Source: Protula sp. h YS-2021
Taxonomy: Eukaryota > Annelida > Polychaeta > Sabellida > Serpulidae
Assembly (NCBI GenBank): GCA_949752745.1
Contig: OX457028.1
Coordinates: 6,568,095 to 6,632,094, forward strand
DNA length: 64,000 nucleotides
Direction: 5' to 3'
In this document: positions 1 through 6,945 of the stretch, one piece after another
Layout of the letters: the number at the start of each line of letters is the position of its first letter
Position numbering within the stretch: position 1 is the first letter of the stretch
Notes under the pieces: model-generated
Seen by the model: the letters and a program-made list of their open reading frames with translations, nothing else
What the model was told of the DNA's origin: nothing
Database searches by the model: none
Position numbers and translations under genes: made by a program

Positions 1-2
1 AA

Positions 3-347
3 TTTAACATTGGTGATCATGTTCGCATTTCTCACATTAAATATATGTTTCAACGCGATTATCACATCAAATGGACGCAAGAAGTCTTCATTGTCACACA
101 TCGTTGTAAGAAGCAAGGAATACATTTATATCGTGTGAAAGACTTTTTAGACGAAGATATTGATGGACATTTCTATGAAGAAGAACTGCAGAAAGTGACC
201 AAAGATATTGAATCTATTTATAGAATTGAAAAAGTCTTGAAAACACGTAAAAGACGAGGAGGAGGTGTGAAAGAATTATTTGTCAAGTGGTTAGGTTGGC
301 CAAACAAGTTTAACAGTTGGGTGAAAGAAACAGACATTCAACAATGA
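3..347 (+). CDS. Polinton integrase, C-terminal part with chromodomain (element 1, cut by window edge)
   Basis: The frame is open from base 3, so this is the C-terminal end of a longer protein that begins outside the window. The nearly identical stretch in element 2 follows an integrase catalytic core, which identifies this as the retroviral-like (DDE) integrase of a Polinton/Maverick element. The last ~60 residues (IYRIEKVLKTRKRR... then VKWLGWPNKFNSWVKETD) match the chromodomain pattern: a Y/E-rich first strand, then VKWxGWP, then NSWxxxxD. Chromodomains on such integrases are thought to guide insertion to particular chromatin. The TGA stop overlaps the ATG of the packaging ATPase by 4 nt (ATGA). 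No break is seen in the visible part. Confidence 0.9.
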   Translation, partial: FNIGDHVRISHIKYMFQRDYHIKWTQEVFIVTHRCKKQGIHLYRVKDFLDEDIDGHFYEEELQKVTKDIESIYRIEKVLKTRKRRGGGVKELFVKWLGWPNKFNSWVKETDIQQ

Positions 348-1003
348 AGCATCCATTTACATGTTTAGTCTCTGGACCTACAGGCAGTGGCAAAACGTCT
401 CTGGTGAAGGAAATTCTAGAACAAAAGTTGATTAAACCCTCTCCAAAAAGCATTTTATGGCTCTATGCAGCAGATCAGCCTTTGTACAAGGGAATGAAAG
501 GTGTGGAATTTTACCAAGGCATTCCAGATGACATTGAAGAGCGTTTTAACCCGAAGAAACCAAACTTACTTATCATTGATGACTTAATGACGAAATGTCA
601 TAGTGATGAGCGTATGACACGTCTCTTTAGTGTTGGCAGCAGTCATCAAAATCTAAGCATTATCTTTATTGTACATAATTTATTCCACCATGGGAAAGAG
701 ATGCGAAATATTAGTTTGAATACACATTATATCATTCTGTTTAAAAATCCGAGAGACAGTCAACAAATTAGTACATTGGCGCGGCAAATGTATCCTGGAA
801 GATCTCAATTTCTCATAGAAGCCTATCAAGATGCTACTAGCAAACCTCATGGTTATTTATTCATTGATTTAAAACCAAAGACAAATGATCAACTACGTAT
901 TCGTACGGGCATTTTACCAAAAGATACACATTATGTATATATTGATAAAGCAGTGTATGAACAAGAACCAACTCATTTGACCATTCGCAGTCAAGATGTC
1001 TAA
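344..1003 (+). CDS. Genome-packaging ATPase (FtsK/HerA-type), element 1
   Basis: A protein of 219 residues. Walker A is GPTGSGKTS at residues 11-19, and Walker B is LLIIDD at about 75-80, followed by LMTK. This is the A32-like packaging ATPase of Polintons and adintoviruses, expected to pump the genome into preformed capsids. I start at the ATG at 344, not the upstream TTG-initiated extension, because element 2 keeps the same ATG and the same ATGA overlap with the integrase stop. Its own end overlaps the next gene by 8 nt. The length is typical for the family. The frame is intact here, whereas the element 2 copy carries two small deletions. Confidence 0.93.
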   Translation: MKHPFTCLVSGPTGSGKTSLVKEILEQKLIKPSPKSILWLYAADQPLYKGMKGVEFYQGIPDDIEERFNPKKPNLLIIDDLMTKCHSDERMTRLFSVGSSHQNLSIIFIVHNLFHHGKEMRNISLNTHYIILFKNPRDSQQISTLARQMYPGRSQFLIEAYQDATSKPHGYLFIDLKPKTNDQLRIRTGILPKDTHYVYIDKAVYEQEPTHLTIRSQDV

Positions 1004-1322
1004 ACGTATTCGAGCGAACCAGCCGTTTCTTCATTTGCTTGCACGCAGTGGACCTAAACGACGTAAATCCTTGCTACAGCAAGCTACAAAGGAGGAATTA
1101 ACAAGCTTGTTTGAAATTTGTTTGAATATATTGCAAGGACATTTACCCTTAAGCTCAAAACGGTTTAAGGAATTTAAACGTGAACGTCATACGCTTCGTA
1201 CTCTAGCAGATAAGAAGATATCCCTTCGACGAAAAAAGAAGTTGATTAATCAGAAAGGAGGATTCATTGGAGTTATTGCTAGATTGGCATTGCCCTTGTT
1301 AGCCAAACTACTGCTAAAATGA
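996..1322 (+). CDS. Small conserved Polinton protein, 108 aa, with hydrophobic C-terminus (element 1)
   Basis: A basic protein of unknown function. A helical, Lys/Arg-rich body (residues ~15-85) ends in a glycine-led hydrophobic tail (QKGGFIGVIARLALPLLAKLL) that could be a membrane-active or buried helix. ORFs of this size and shape, with a KGGF(I/L) tail, recur beside the packaging ATPase in animal Polintons; that is recognition from memory, without a search. A capsid-internal or membrane-interacting role is only an inference. It begins 8 nt before the ATPase stop and ends in an ATGA overlap with the next gene, which implies coordinated translation. The element 2 copy carries a nonsense codon and a ~46-nt deletion just before this tail. 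Confidence 0.75.
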   Translation: MSKRIRANQPFLHLLARSGPKRRKSLLQQATKEELTSLFEICLNILQGHLPLSSKRFKEFKRERHTLRTLADKKISLRRKKKLINQKGGFIGVIARLALPLLAKLLLK

Positions 1323-1897
1323 AACATACGATGAAAATGGTCCTCATTCCTGAATATGAATATAAAATGTTGCTAGAAAAGAAGGGTAAAGATGGTGAAA
1401 TCAAAACGAAAGTGAATAAACTTTTACGTGGGAAACGAACACGTGAAAAGGCTATAGAAATATCTCAACTTCTTGGTCGTCATTTACGAACAAGTCAGTC
1501 TAGGCAGCAAAAGCCCTCATCATCATCACCACCTGAAAAGCCAGAAAAGTTATTTTTAAGTCATTTTCAACCTATCTATCATGGAAAAGTAACACAACTT
1601 TTAGCAGAACTGAAGAAATATGGTACGACATGGTCAGAGAAGAATGAACTTGTGTTGAAAACGGGCGATATTATAGCAAATTCCAACATGGTTGATTTGA
1701 TGAAAGAAGCATTGGTGGCGACAAGAAGAAAAGAACGAGCCATACCACCACATGGCTGGCATCCGTTTATCCAGGAAATTGTTGATGCTAATATTCCAAA
1801 AACAATGTTTAGTAAAAAGACCACTCGTGACGACATTACAACAGAAATGAAACAACGTCAACAAAGACGGTTTCCTGAAGGATGGGAAAATTTTTAA
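1319..1897 (+). CDS. Conserved Polinton protein, 192 aa, function unknown (element 1)
   Basis: The product starts MKHTMKMVLIPEYEYKMLLEKK, an N-terminal pattern (VLIPxxEYxxLL) that I recognise from proteins at this position in other animal Polintons. A Ser/Pro-rich linker (PSSSSPPEKPEK, residues ~62-75) separates it from a C-terminal domain that reads YHGKVTQLLAELKKYG...ELVLKTGDIIANSNMVDLMKEAL. Element 2 keeps an intact copy whose linker is longer because of a TCA-repeat run. The ATG overlaps the previous stop (ATGA), and the last 16 nt overlap the start of the tetra-cysteine gene. No enzymatic motif is visible; a virion role is inferred only from its place inside the structural cluster. Confidence 0.75.
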   Translation: MKHTMKMVLIPEYEYKMLLEKKGKDGEIKTKVNKLLRGKRTREKAIEISQLLGRHLRTSQSRQQKPSSSSPPEKPEKLFLSHFQPIYHGKVTQLLAELKKYGTTWSEKNELVLKTGDIIANSNMVDLMKEALVATRRKERAIPPHGWHPFIQEIVDANIPKTMFSKKTTRDDITTEMKQRQQRRFPEGWENF

Positions 1898-2103
1898 CAT
1901 GGCTGAAAGAGCTATGTTGTTGTTGTGAGGAAGATAAATCAACTATTCCTGTGAAGATCAGATGTACAATTGCTTGTTGTGAAGGAGAAGTCATAGATCA
2001 TCTAGATCATCATCATGATGTGAAAGACCATTTGCATACTTGGTCGAATGGCGCGCGCTATCGTGAAGTATATAGACAACGTCATCGCACCTATACCATT
2101 TAG
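1882..2103 (+). CDS. Small tetra-cysteine protein, possibly lipid-anchored, 73 aa (element 1)
   Basis: The N-terminus is MGKFLTWLKELCCCC: glycine at position 2, a short amphipathic stretch, then four consecutive cysteines at 12-15. That layout suggests palmitoylation and possibly N-myristoylation, although Lys at position 3 is not favoured in the classical myristoylation rule. A second Cys pair (ACCEGEV) and a His/Asp-rich stretch (DHLDHHHDVKDHLH) could bind metal. The C-terminus is Arg/Tyr-rich. Element 2 conserves the gene, including CCCC, but shortens the His-rich part. It starts inside the previous gene and ends 11 nt before the minor capsid gene. I do not recognise a family. Confidence 0.68.
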   Translation: MGKFLTWLKELCCCCEEDKSTIPVKIRCTIACCEGEVIDHLDHHHDVKDHLHTWSNGARYREVYRQRHRTYTI

Positions 2104-2114
2104 TTCCCACCATC

Positions 2115-2876
2115 ATGGAGTCGACAAGCTTTTACATCACTTTGCCTAGCAATGCGAGTATGAACTATTATCCCAACAACAAGGCTTCGAATTATCAAAT
2201 TCATATGCCTCGAACCATCTATCTGAATGGAAAATATGAAGTGGCTTTAGCTGAAATTCAATATCCACATACATGGACAACGATGAGACATGACATGGAC
2301 TATTCTATTCAGTATCGACAACAACCACTGACAGAGACACTTGACACTATCAATATTCCCTATGGTTATTATAGATCCATACAAGAAATATGTCAGGCAG
2401 TGAATGAAGAAGCAACTCATTCTATGAAAGATGATCTTAAAGAAGTTATTCGGATAAAGTATGATAAAATTAGACGATGTGTGTTTCTATTTCTAAATTA
2501 TGGTTTTGAAGTGTCCTTTTCCGCTGGATTGGCTGAGATTTTAGGATTTATCCCAGAGCAATGGTATACTGAAACATGTACAGCTGAACATAAAGCGGAT
2601 GTGAAACAGGGATTTTATACACTGTATGTGTATTGTAGCATTTGTGAACCACAAGTTGTTGGTGATTATTATGTGCCGTTACTACGTTCTGTTGGCATAC
2701 AAGGCCATGATGGTGACATTATCATGAAAACGTACGGCGAACCGCATTATGTTCCTGTAAACACGTCCAAATTTGACGTGATAGAAATGAATATTAAGGA
2801 CGACACAGGCCATAATGTTCCATTTCAAACTGGAAAGGTGATCTGTAAACTTCATTTTCGACCAAAAGCAATATGA
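2115..2876 (+). CDS. Penton-like minor capsid protein (element 1)
   Basis: A protein of 253 residues starting MESTSFYITLPSNASMNYYPNN, followed by NYQIHMPRTIYLNGKYEVALAEIQYPHTW. The layout (xxFYVTLPSNxSxxxYPxNxxxxY...LxGxWEVALxEIxYP) is the signature I know for the single-jelly-roll minor capsid (penton) protein of Polintons, which would sit at the capsid vertices. The family is strongly conserved and element 2 keeps an intact 253-residue copy. The start codon has a favourable context (atcATGg) and lies 11 nt after the preceding stop. The end overlaps the next ATG by 4 nt. Confidence 0.85.
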   Translation: MESTSFYITLPSNASMNYYPNNKASNYQIHMPRTIYLNGKYEVALAEIQYPHTWTTMRHDMDYSIQYRQQPLTETLDTINIPYGYYRSIQEICQAVNEEATHSMKDDLKEVIRIKYDKIRRCVFLFLNYGFEVSFSAGLAEILGFIPEQWYTETCTAEHKADVKQGFYTLYVYCSICEPQVVGDYYVPLLRSVGIQGHDGDIIMKTYGEPHYVPVNTSKFDVIEMNIKDDTGHNVPFQTGKVICKLHFRPKAI

Positions 2877-3214
2877 AAGCTTATACACACGATCCGTCTG
2901 CATATCGCAACCATTTTCTTCGTCAAGTGGGCGGGGAATTACCAGGATTCAAAGGAGCGCGAATCCAGTATGGCGATGGTATTGGTTCAATACTGGGATC
3001 ATTGGCTCGCAAAGCTATTCCACTACTTAAGGCTGGGGCTAAGATCGTTGCGCCACATCTTAAGAAGGCTGCAAAGAATGTCGCGAAAGATGTGACGGGT
3101 CGAGTAGCAGAACGTGTGTTTGGTGAACAAAAGCGTATGCAACCGACGAAACGTGCCAGAAGACGAAAAACAGCCAGACGGATAACATCAAAATATCGCA
3201 AAGATATTTTTTAA
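2873..3214 (+). CDS. Adenovirus pVI/pX-like basic virion protein (element 1)
   Basis: A 113-residue protein in three parts: an N-terminal leader with glycine-rich stretches (RQVGGELPGFKG, then YGDGIGSILGSLAR), an amphipathic helix (residues ~45-75, IPLLKAGAKIVAPHLKKAAKNV), and a strongly basic tail (KRARRRKTARR). Adintovirus relatives place a pVI/pX-like protein here. In adenoviruses pVI disrupts membranes through an amphipathic helix and pX/VII bind DNA, so this product could combine both properties (inference). The Gly motifs resemble targets of adenain-type proteases, but no exact consensus site was confirmed. It overlaps the minor capsid gene by ATGA and lies 11 nt before the major capsid gene. 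The element 2 copy is intact. Confidence 0.75.
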   Translation: MKAYTHDPSAYRNHFLRQVGGELPGFKGARIQYGDGIGSILGSLARKAIPLLKAGAKIVAPHLKKAAKNVAKDVTGRVAERVFGEQKRMQPTKRARRRKTARRITSKYRKDIF

Positions 3215-3225
3215 AGAAAAAAAAA

Positions 3226-4599
3226 ATGTCTCTCATTCATAATCATTCGTGTGAATGTAGTCTTTCTCCATTGGAATGGTTTCACGTACCACCAACGCAA
3301 ACTGCTGTAGAGAAAAGTTATAATGTTGACTATCAACCACTTACAAGCATTAGAGAAGGCGCTCCAATAGAATTCTACATTCCTGCGAGTACAGAAGAAT
3401 ATCTGGATTTAAAGAACAGCAAACTTCATATTGTATGTCGCATTCTAAAGGCTGATGGAACAGCGTGTGGCGCAGATGATAATGTCTCTTACATCAATGA
3501 TGTGTTTAATGGGTTATGGTCTAATATTGAATTGTTTCTGAATGATCGTTTGGTTTCGCATAGCAACAATACTCATGGTTATACCAGTATTATCTCTCAT
3601 CTCATCCATGATTCGGAAGAAAGTCTACATTCTGAGCGCTCTATGCGTCTCATGTATAAGGATACTGCTGGGTCAATGAATAGCTATGAGGTGAAAAGAC
3701 CTAATCATGAACAATATGTATCCGGGTTTCATGTCAATGCCGACGGCGGTGACTTGGCTGAGCAAGGCAACAATGGCTTACATCATCGTTATTTGCATAC
3801 ACGTCTTAGCCGTGATGTTATGCTTACTGGCGGTTTAAGGATAGATTTGTTTGAGCAGGATCGTTATCTTCCGAATGGTATCAGTTTGAAATTGCGTTTC
3901 CATAGACAAAAAGATGACTATGTATTGATGGCTGCAGATAATACCTATAAGGTAGAAGTGAAAGAGGCATTTTTAACCATTCGCAAAGTGAGGGTGAGTC
4001 CAGGTATTCAGTTAGGACATACAGATGCATTGATGAAAAGTCCTGCCAAGATCATCATCACTAGAAAAGAATGTAAAGTCTTGGCTATTCCAGCAGGATT
4101 TCAGTCTTTTGTGAAAGATAACATCTTTTTGGGTCAATTACCAAATCGTATTGTCATTGGTCTGGTTCATAATGAAGCTTTTGGTGGATCAGTATTGAGG
4201 AATCCATATGATTTCAAACATTTTAATCTGGACTATATGCAACTCTACACGGATGGTGAACCAGTTCTATCCAAACCTCTCAAGCTTGACATTACACAGA
4301 ACAAATACCTGGACGCTTTTGAAACGCTTTACAAATCGTTTGATCGGTTGAATGGTGAGAAAAGTTCCATTATAAAACGGGAAGATTGGCCTAGAGGTTA
4401 TGCTTTATTTTCGTTTGACTTAACACCGGATTATGATGGCGATGATCATTTCCCCCTGATCAAGCATGGGAATTTGCGGCTAGAAATGAACTTTGCTACG
4501 GCTTTGCAACATACCATCAATGTCATTGTCTATGCTGAATTTGACAACATTATTGAGATCAGTGCAAATCGCAGCATCCAATTCGACTACCAGTCATGA
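3226..4599 (+). CDS. Major capsid protein, double jelly-roll (element 1)
   Basis: A protein of 457 residues. The N-terminal region reads SLSPLEWFHVPPTQTAVEKSY, then EGAPIEFYIPASTEEYLDLKNSKLHIVCRILKADG, the conserved front of the Polinton hexon-like capsid protein (FxVPPTQTxV...PIEFxIxxxxxxYxDLxxSxLxVxxxxxxxDG). A second conserved block (FNGLWSNIELFLNDRLVSHSNNTHGYTSI) follows. The predicted fold is the double jelly-roll shared with adenovirus hexon, and the protein should form the pseudo-hexameric capsomers. The start follows a run of ten A residues. The stop overlaps the protease ATG by 4 nt. The frame is fully open, in contrast to the element 2 copy, which has one nonsense codon. Confidence 0.93.
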   Translation: MSLIHNHSCECSLSPLEWFHVPPTQTAVEKSYNVDYQPLTSIREGAPIEFYIPASTEEYLDLKNSKLHIVCRILKADGTACGADDNVSYINDVFNGLWSNIELFLNDRLVSHSNNTHGYTSIISHLIHDSEESLHSERSMRLMYKDTAGSMNSYEVKRPNHEQYVSGFHVNADGGDLAEQGNNGLHHRYLHTRLSRDVMLTGGLRIDLFEQDRYLPNGISLKLRFHRQKDDYVLMAADNTYKVEVKEAFLTIRKVRVSPGIQLGHTDALMKSPAKIIITRKECKVLAIPAGFQSFVKDNIFLGQLPNRIVIGLVHNEAFGGSVLRNPYDFKHFNLDYMQLYTDGEPVLSKPLKLDITQNKYLDAFETLYKSFDRLNGEKSSIIKREDWPRGYALFSFDLTPDYDGDDHFPLIKHGNLRLEMNFATALQHTINVIVYAEFDNIIEISANRSIQFDYQS

Positions 4600-5033
4600 A
4601 CACGAAGCAGATTGATGCTATATTGAGTCATGATGTCATGACCAAAGACTTGTTTCAAGGTGTGTTTGCCATGGACCAGTTACCGTCTTTACAACGCGGC
4701 GCCTATGTGATCAACACAGACGATCAAGATGAACCAGGAGAACATTGGGTGGCAGTGTATTATGACAAAGACCCTGCAGAATATTTTGACTCTTATGGAC
4801 TGTTCCCTCTCGATGATCGTTTAGATATGTTTTTAAGAAATGACTATATGTATAATTCTATATCATTACAAACGCCAATATCATCGTCATGTGGTTTTTA
4901 TTGTGTCTATTATATATTACATAGAGCTCGAGGTCAGAGTATGTTTGATATTGTGAATATATTAAAAAGAAAGGATGGTGATTTTATTGTAAAGGATTTT
5001 GTATATAGACATTATAAACCATTGTTTTATTAA
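4596..5033 (+). CDS. Adenain-like capsid maturation cysteine protease (element 1)
   Basis: A protein of 145 residues with the Ulp1/adenain catalytic order: His50 in GEHWVAVY, Asp65 in YFDSYG, an oxyanion-type Gln92 in LQT, and nucleophile Cys99 in SSCGFYCVYY. In adenoviruses the homologue cleaves capsid and core precursors during virion maturation; the neighbouring capsid and pVI-like proteins are the likely substrates. It is the last gene of the + strand cluster, starts in an ATGA overlap with the capsid gene, and is followed by repeats and a polyadenylation signal. The element 2 copy stops early at a TGA. Confidence 0.93.
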   Translation: MNTKQIDAILSHDVMTKDLFQGVFAMDQLPSLQRGAYVINTDDQDEPGEHWVAVYYDKDPAEYFDSYGLFPLDDRLDMFLRNDYMYNSISLQTPISSSCGFYCVYYILHRARGQSMFDIVNILKRKDGDFIVKDFVYRHYKPLFY

Positions 5034-5182
5034 TGTTGTTGTTGTTATATTAGTTAAGTTGTTGTTGTTGTTGTTATATTAGTTAAGTTGTTGTTGTTGT
5101 TATATTAGTTAAGTTGTTGTTGTTGTTGTTATATTAGTTAAGTTGTTGTTGTTGTTATATTAGTTAAGTTGTTGTTGTTGTT
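5034..5182 (+). repeat. TTG/ATATTAGTTAAG minisatellite after the protease gene
   Basis: Alternating runs of TTG and the block ATATTAGTTAAG repeat about six times between the protease stop and the polyadenylation signal. A shorter, degenerate version occupies the same place in element 2 (31,204-31,331). It probably lies in the 3' untranslated region of the structural transcript. Confidence 0.85.
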
Positions 5183-5183
5183 A

Positions 5184-5223
5184 AATAAAACAAATCAAGT
5201 TTCAAACAACTGTCTTGTTTATT
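5184..5223. terminator. Facing polyadenylation signals between the two gene modules (element 1)
   Basis: AATAAA on the + strand (5184-5189) and AATAAA on the - strand (TTTATT at 5218-5223) lie 28 nt apart. They sit where the rightward structural cluster and the leftward PC4/polymerase cluster converge. The same pair is conserved in element 2 (31,332 and 31,363), which supports a real bidirectional 3'-end region. Confidence 0.7.
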
Positions 5224-5455
5224 GTGTTGTACATACGTTTATTTACAAATTCTTAACTACAAACACTATTTACAAAGTTTACAAACACTATTTACAAAGT
5301 TTATAAACACTATTTACAAACTCTTAACTACAAACGCTATTTACACTATTTACAAATTCTTAACTACAAATTCTATTTACACTATTTACAAACTTTTATT
5401 TACACTATTTACACTATTTACAAAATTCTTAACTACAAACTCTTAACTACAAAGT
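5224..5455. repeat. CTATTTACAAA tandem array
   Basis: Short imperfect units built from CTATTTACAAA and TCTTAACTACAAA repeat across the interval. Any reading frame here is an artefact of the repeat. A similar array lies at the same place in element 2, and a related TTTACAAAG array fills the right inverted repeat of element 2. Confidence 0.85.
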
Positions 5456-5830
5456 CTATTTACAAACACATTCATTTTTCAATACATTCATCAATGAATA
5501 CCATTCATTAGAATCTAAATTGATATAGGTATCATAGACATTACATTCATGTTTGTAAATGCTATGAAAGCTCACATAATACACATCACCAAACTTTATC
5601 ACTTTAACAGTTACATGTTCAGACAGTTTCAGTTCATATCCTTCTTCTAAGTCAATGTCCATCACACGCATAGGTTGTGTCAGCTCAATGGATTTGATGC
5701 CTCGTGTAAGCCATATTTCTGTTTCTTTGAATTCAAGCGTTAGGTTCTTTCCAATCCAATGCTTGTAACAACGCGTTCCATTCCACTGTGTTGAGGGTGA
5801 TGTAGTCATAGTTTTCTGTAAGCTCGTCAT
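5456..5830 (-). CDS. Small PC4-like protein, 124 aa, distal in the - strand cluster (element 1)
   Basis: Function unknown. The last third carries predicted strands followed by YINLDSNEWYSLMNVLKN, the same 'I-L-x(2-3)-E/N-W-x-x-L-x-x-x-L' ending as its three neighbours. In the clearest member (6530-6883) that ending belongs to a PC4-type ssDNA-binding fold. The N-terminal 33 residues overlap the end of the 113-aa neighbour by 98 nt in another frame. The overlap and the MTSLQ start are conserved in element 2, so I keep this start, although a downstream start cannot be excluded. The element 2 copy is frameshifted. The PC4-fold assignment for this member is an inference from pattern and position. 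Confidence 0.6.
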   Translation of the reverse strand: MTSLQKTMTTSPSTQWNGTRCYKHWIGKNLTLEFKETEIWLTRGIKSIELTQPMRVMDIDLEEGYELKLSEHVTVKVIKFGDVYYVSFHSIYKHECNVYDTYINLDSNEWYSLMNVLKNECVCK

Positions 5831-6074
5831 ATTGGCGAAATTGTATAAACACGTCTAAGCAGTTCTCAGTCACACGCACTTCTAATTCATTTGAGACTGT
5901 CAGGAGAAAGCCAGGTATCCTGAACTTCTCTAGATGGTCTTTCAACACGGATTGGTCATCAAGTGATAGGACGAGATACTGTCCAAAATGTCTTAGCACA
6001 ATGTCATCATATTCGTTTCTCAGATATGAGAACCCATGCGTAATTGGTTTATATTCCGTTAAAAAGTCTTCCAT
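5733..6074 (-). CDS. Small PC4-like protein, 113 aa (element 1)
   Basis: The sequence runs from MEDFLTEYKPITHGF through strand-like segments (YLVLSLDDQS, LEVRVTENCLDVFIQFR) to YITLNTVEWNALLQALDW. The closing motif matches the helix that ends PC4-type ssDNA-binding domains (ILTxxxWxxLxxxL) and is shared with three adjacent genes, so I read the cluster as diverged paralogues. Element 2 has an intact 113-residue copy, which argues for selection at protein level. The overlap with the next gene downstream (98 nt) is also conserved. No Cys/His motif or catalytic residue is evident. Confidence 0.65.
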   Translation of the reverse strand: MEDFLTEYKPITHGFSYLRNEYDDIVLRHFGQYLVLSLDDQSVLKDHLEKFRIPGFLLTVSNELEVRVTENCLDVFIQFRQYDELTENYDYITLNTVEWNALLQALDWKEPNA

Positions 6075-6144
6075 CTCGTCCAGCAGTCAGATGAACTATG
6101 AGCTGTCTCCTTGTCTGCAAAGACGTTTTTTTTTTTTTTTTTTT

Positions 6145-6516
6145 TTATGCTCGCAAGATGGTGAAGAGTGGATGTTGTATCACTTCTAGGAATCGTAAGA
6201 CTGCGCGCCAGTTCTTGATATCAAAGATGATTAAATCTGTATATGGTGTATCTGGCACAACTCCCTTATAATCCTCTGGATAATCCTGTAAAAGATTTCT
6301 ACAGATTTCTACACGTATGTTAGAATCATATTCAGCCACTGTCACTTCCACTTTATTTTCAAGTCTACGTTTAAACCCATGTTCAAGTGGTATGTTTTTA
6401 AAGTCTTTCCACACTTCAGGTTTAAACCGATGATAACTTGTCTTAGAATCTAGTATCACTTCATTCCTCTCATTGACAGTAAGGTAAACACCACCGTTCA
6501 GCATGAGTGCATTCAT
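6145..6516 (-). CDS. Small PC4-like protein, 123 aa (element 1)
   Basis: The product starts MNALMLNGGVYLTVNERNEV and ends in IIFDIKNWRAVLRFLEVIQHPLF. The order of strand-like segments, basic patch (GFKRRLENKVEVTVAEY) and final Trp-containing helix parallels the neighbouring PC4-type protein. Element 2 keeps an intact 124-residue copy. The gene starts 13 nt after the stop of the PC4 gene on the - strand. Between it and the 113-aa gene, element 1 carries ~70 nt including a run of 22 T residues (6125-6146); the corresponding spacer in element 2 is only 3 nt. Confidence 0.65.
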   Translation of the reverse strand: MNALMLNGGVYLTVNERNEVILDSKTSYHRFKPEVWKDFKNIPLEHGFKRRLENKVEVTVAEYDSNIRVEICRNLLQDYPEDYKGVVPDTPYTDLIIFDIKNWRAVLRFLEVIQHPLFTILRA

Positions 6517-6529
6517 GATTGTTACCTTA

Positions 6530-6883
6530 TTATGACTTGTCGCCTTGTCTGCGAAGCCTTTTATCCACTTCTTTCACCTGCTTCTTCATCATTTTCCATT
6601 CAGGTATTGTCAGCAAAATTCCCTTTTTTGTTGGGCGGTTTTTTCCAGTCCCTTCATCTCTGAGGTATTTGCGAATGTTTACCACACCTTCATTACTTTG
6701 TTTCATAATCTTGATATACTTTCCATTGCCTAGAGAAAGCATTCCATCCCACGACTGTGGTGTTGGTACCGTCGTCTCCACTTTTAATTTCTTGATGGTA
6801 TTGTCAGGATGTTTCACAGTCATGTCTTTGACTGTATCAGCAAGAGTATCCATATCCGTTGTTGCAGATCTTTTCCTATTCAT
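6530..6883 (-). CDS. PC4/Sub1-type single-stranded DNA-binding protein, 117 aa (element 1)
   Basis: The first ~40 residues are polar (MNRKRSATTDMDTLADTVKD, then KKLKVE, a possible nuclear signal). The C-terminal 65 residues match the PC4 domain closely: LGNGKYIKIMKQSNEGVVNI, RKYLRDEGTGKNRPTKKGI, then LLTIPEWKMMKKQVKEV. The blocks 'vdIRkYxxDxxGxxxPTKKGIxLTxxxW' are characteristic. PC4 proteins bind ssDNA and melted DNA. In a protein-primed replication system such a protein could coat displaced strands or act in transcription (inference). It has its own TATA box at 6938-6945 and begins the chain of four small - strand genes. An intact copy is in element 2. Confidence 0.82.
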   Translation of the reverse strand: MNRKRSATTDMDTLADTVKDMTVKHPDNTIKKLKVETTVPTPQSWDGMLSLGNGKYIKIMKQSNEGVVNIRKYLRDEGTGKNRPTKKGILLTIPEWKMMKKQVKEVDKRLRRQGDKS

Positions 6884-6937
6884 GTTGACGCTTCAGTGTT
6901 CACACCTCAACTAACTCTAAAGTTGAAGTGTCTCCCC

Positions 6938-6945
6938 CTTATATA
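6938..6945 (-). promoter_or_regulatory. TATA box of the PC4 gene, overlapping the polymerase stop codon
   Basis: On the - strand the sequence is AGTATATAAGGGG. TATATAAG lies 55 nt upstream of the PC4 ATG, and its TAA is also the stop codon of the DNA polymerase gene. Element 2 keeps the same arrangement near 33,019-33,026. Confidence 0.75.

Noticed and set aside
5034..5190. CRISPR or regulatory array after the protease gene
   Set aside because: Simple TTG/ATATTAGTTAAG minisatellite in the likely 3' UTR.
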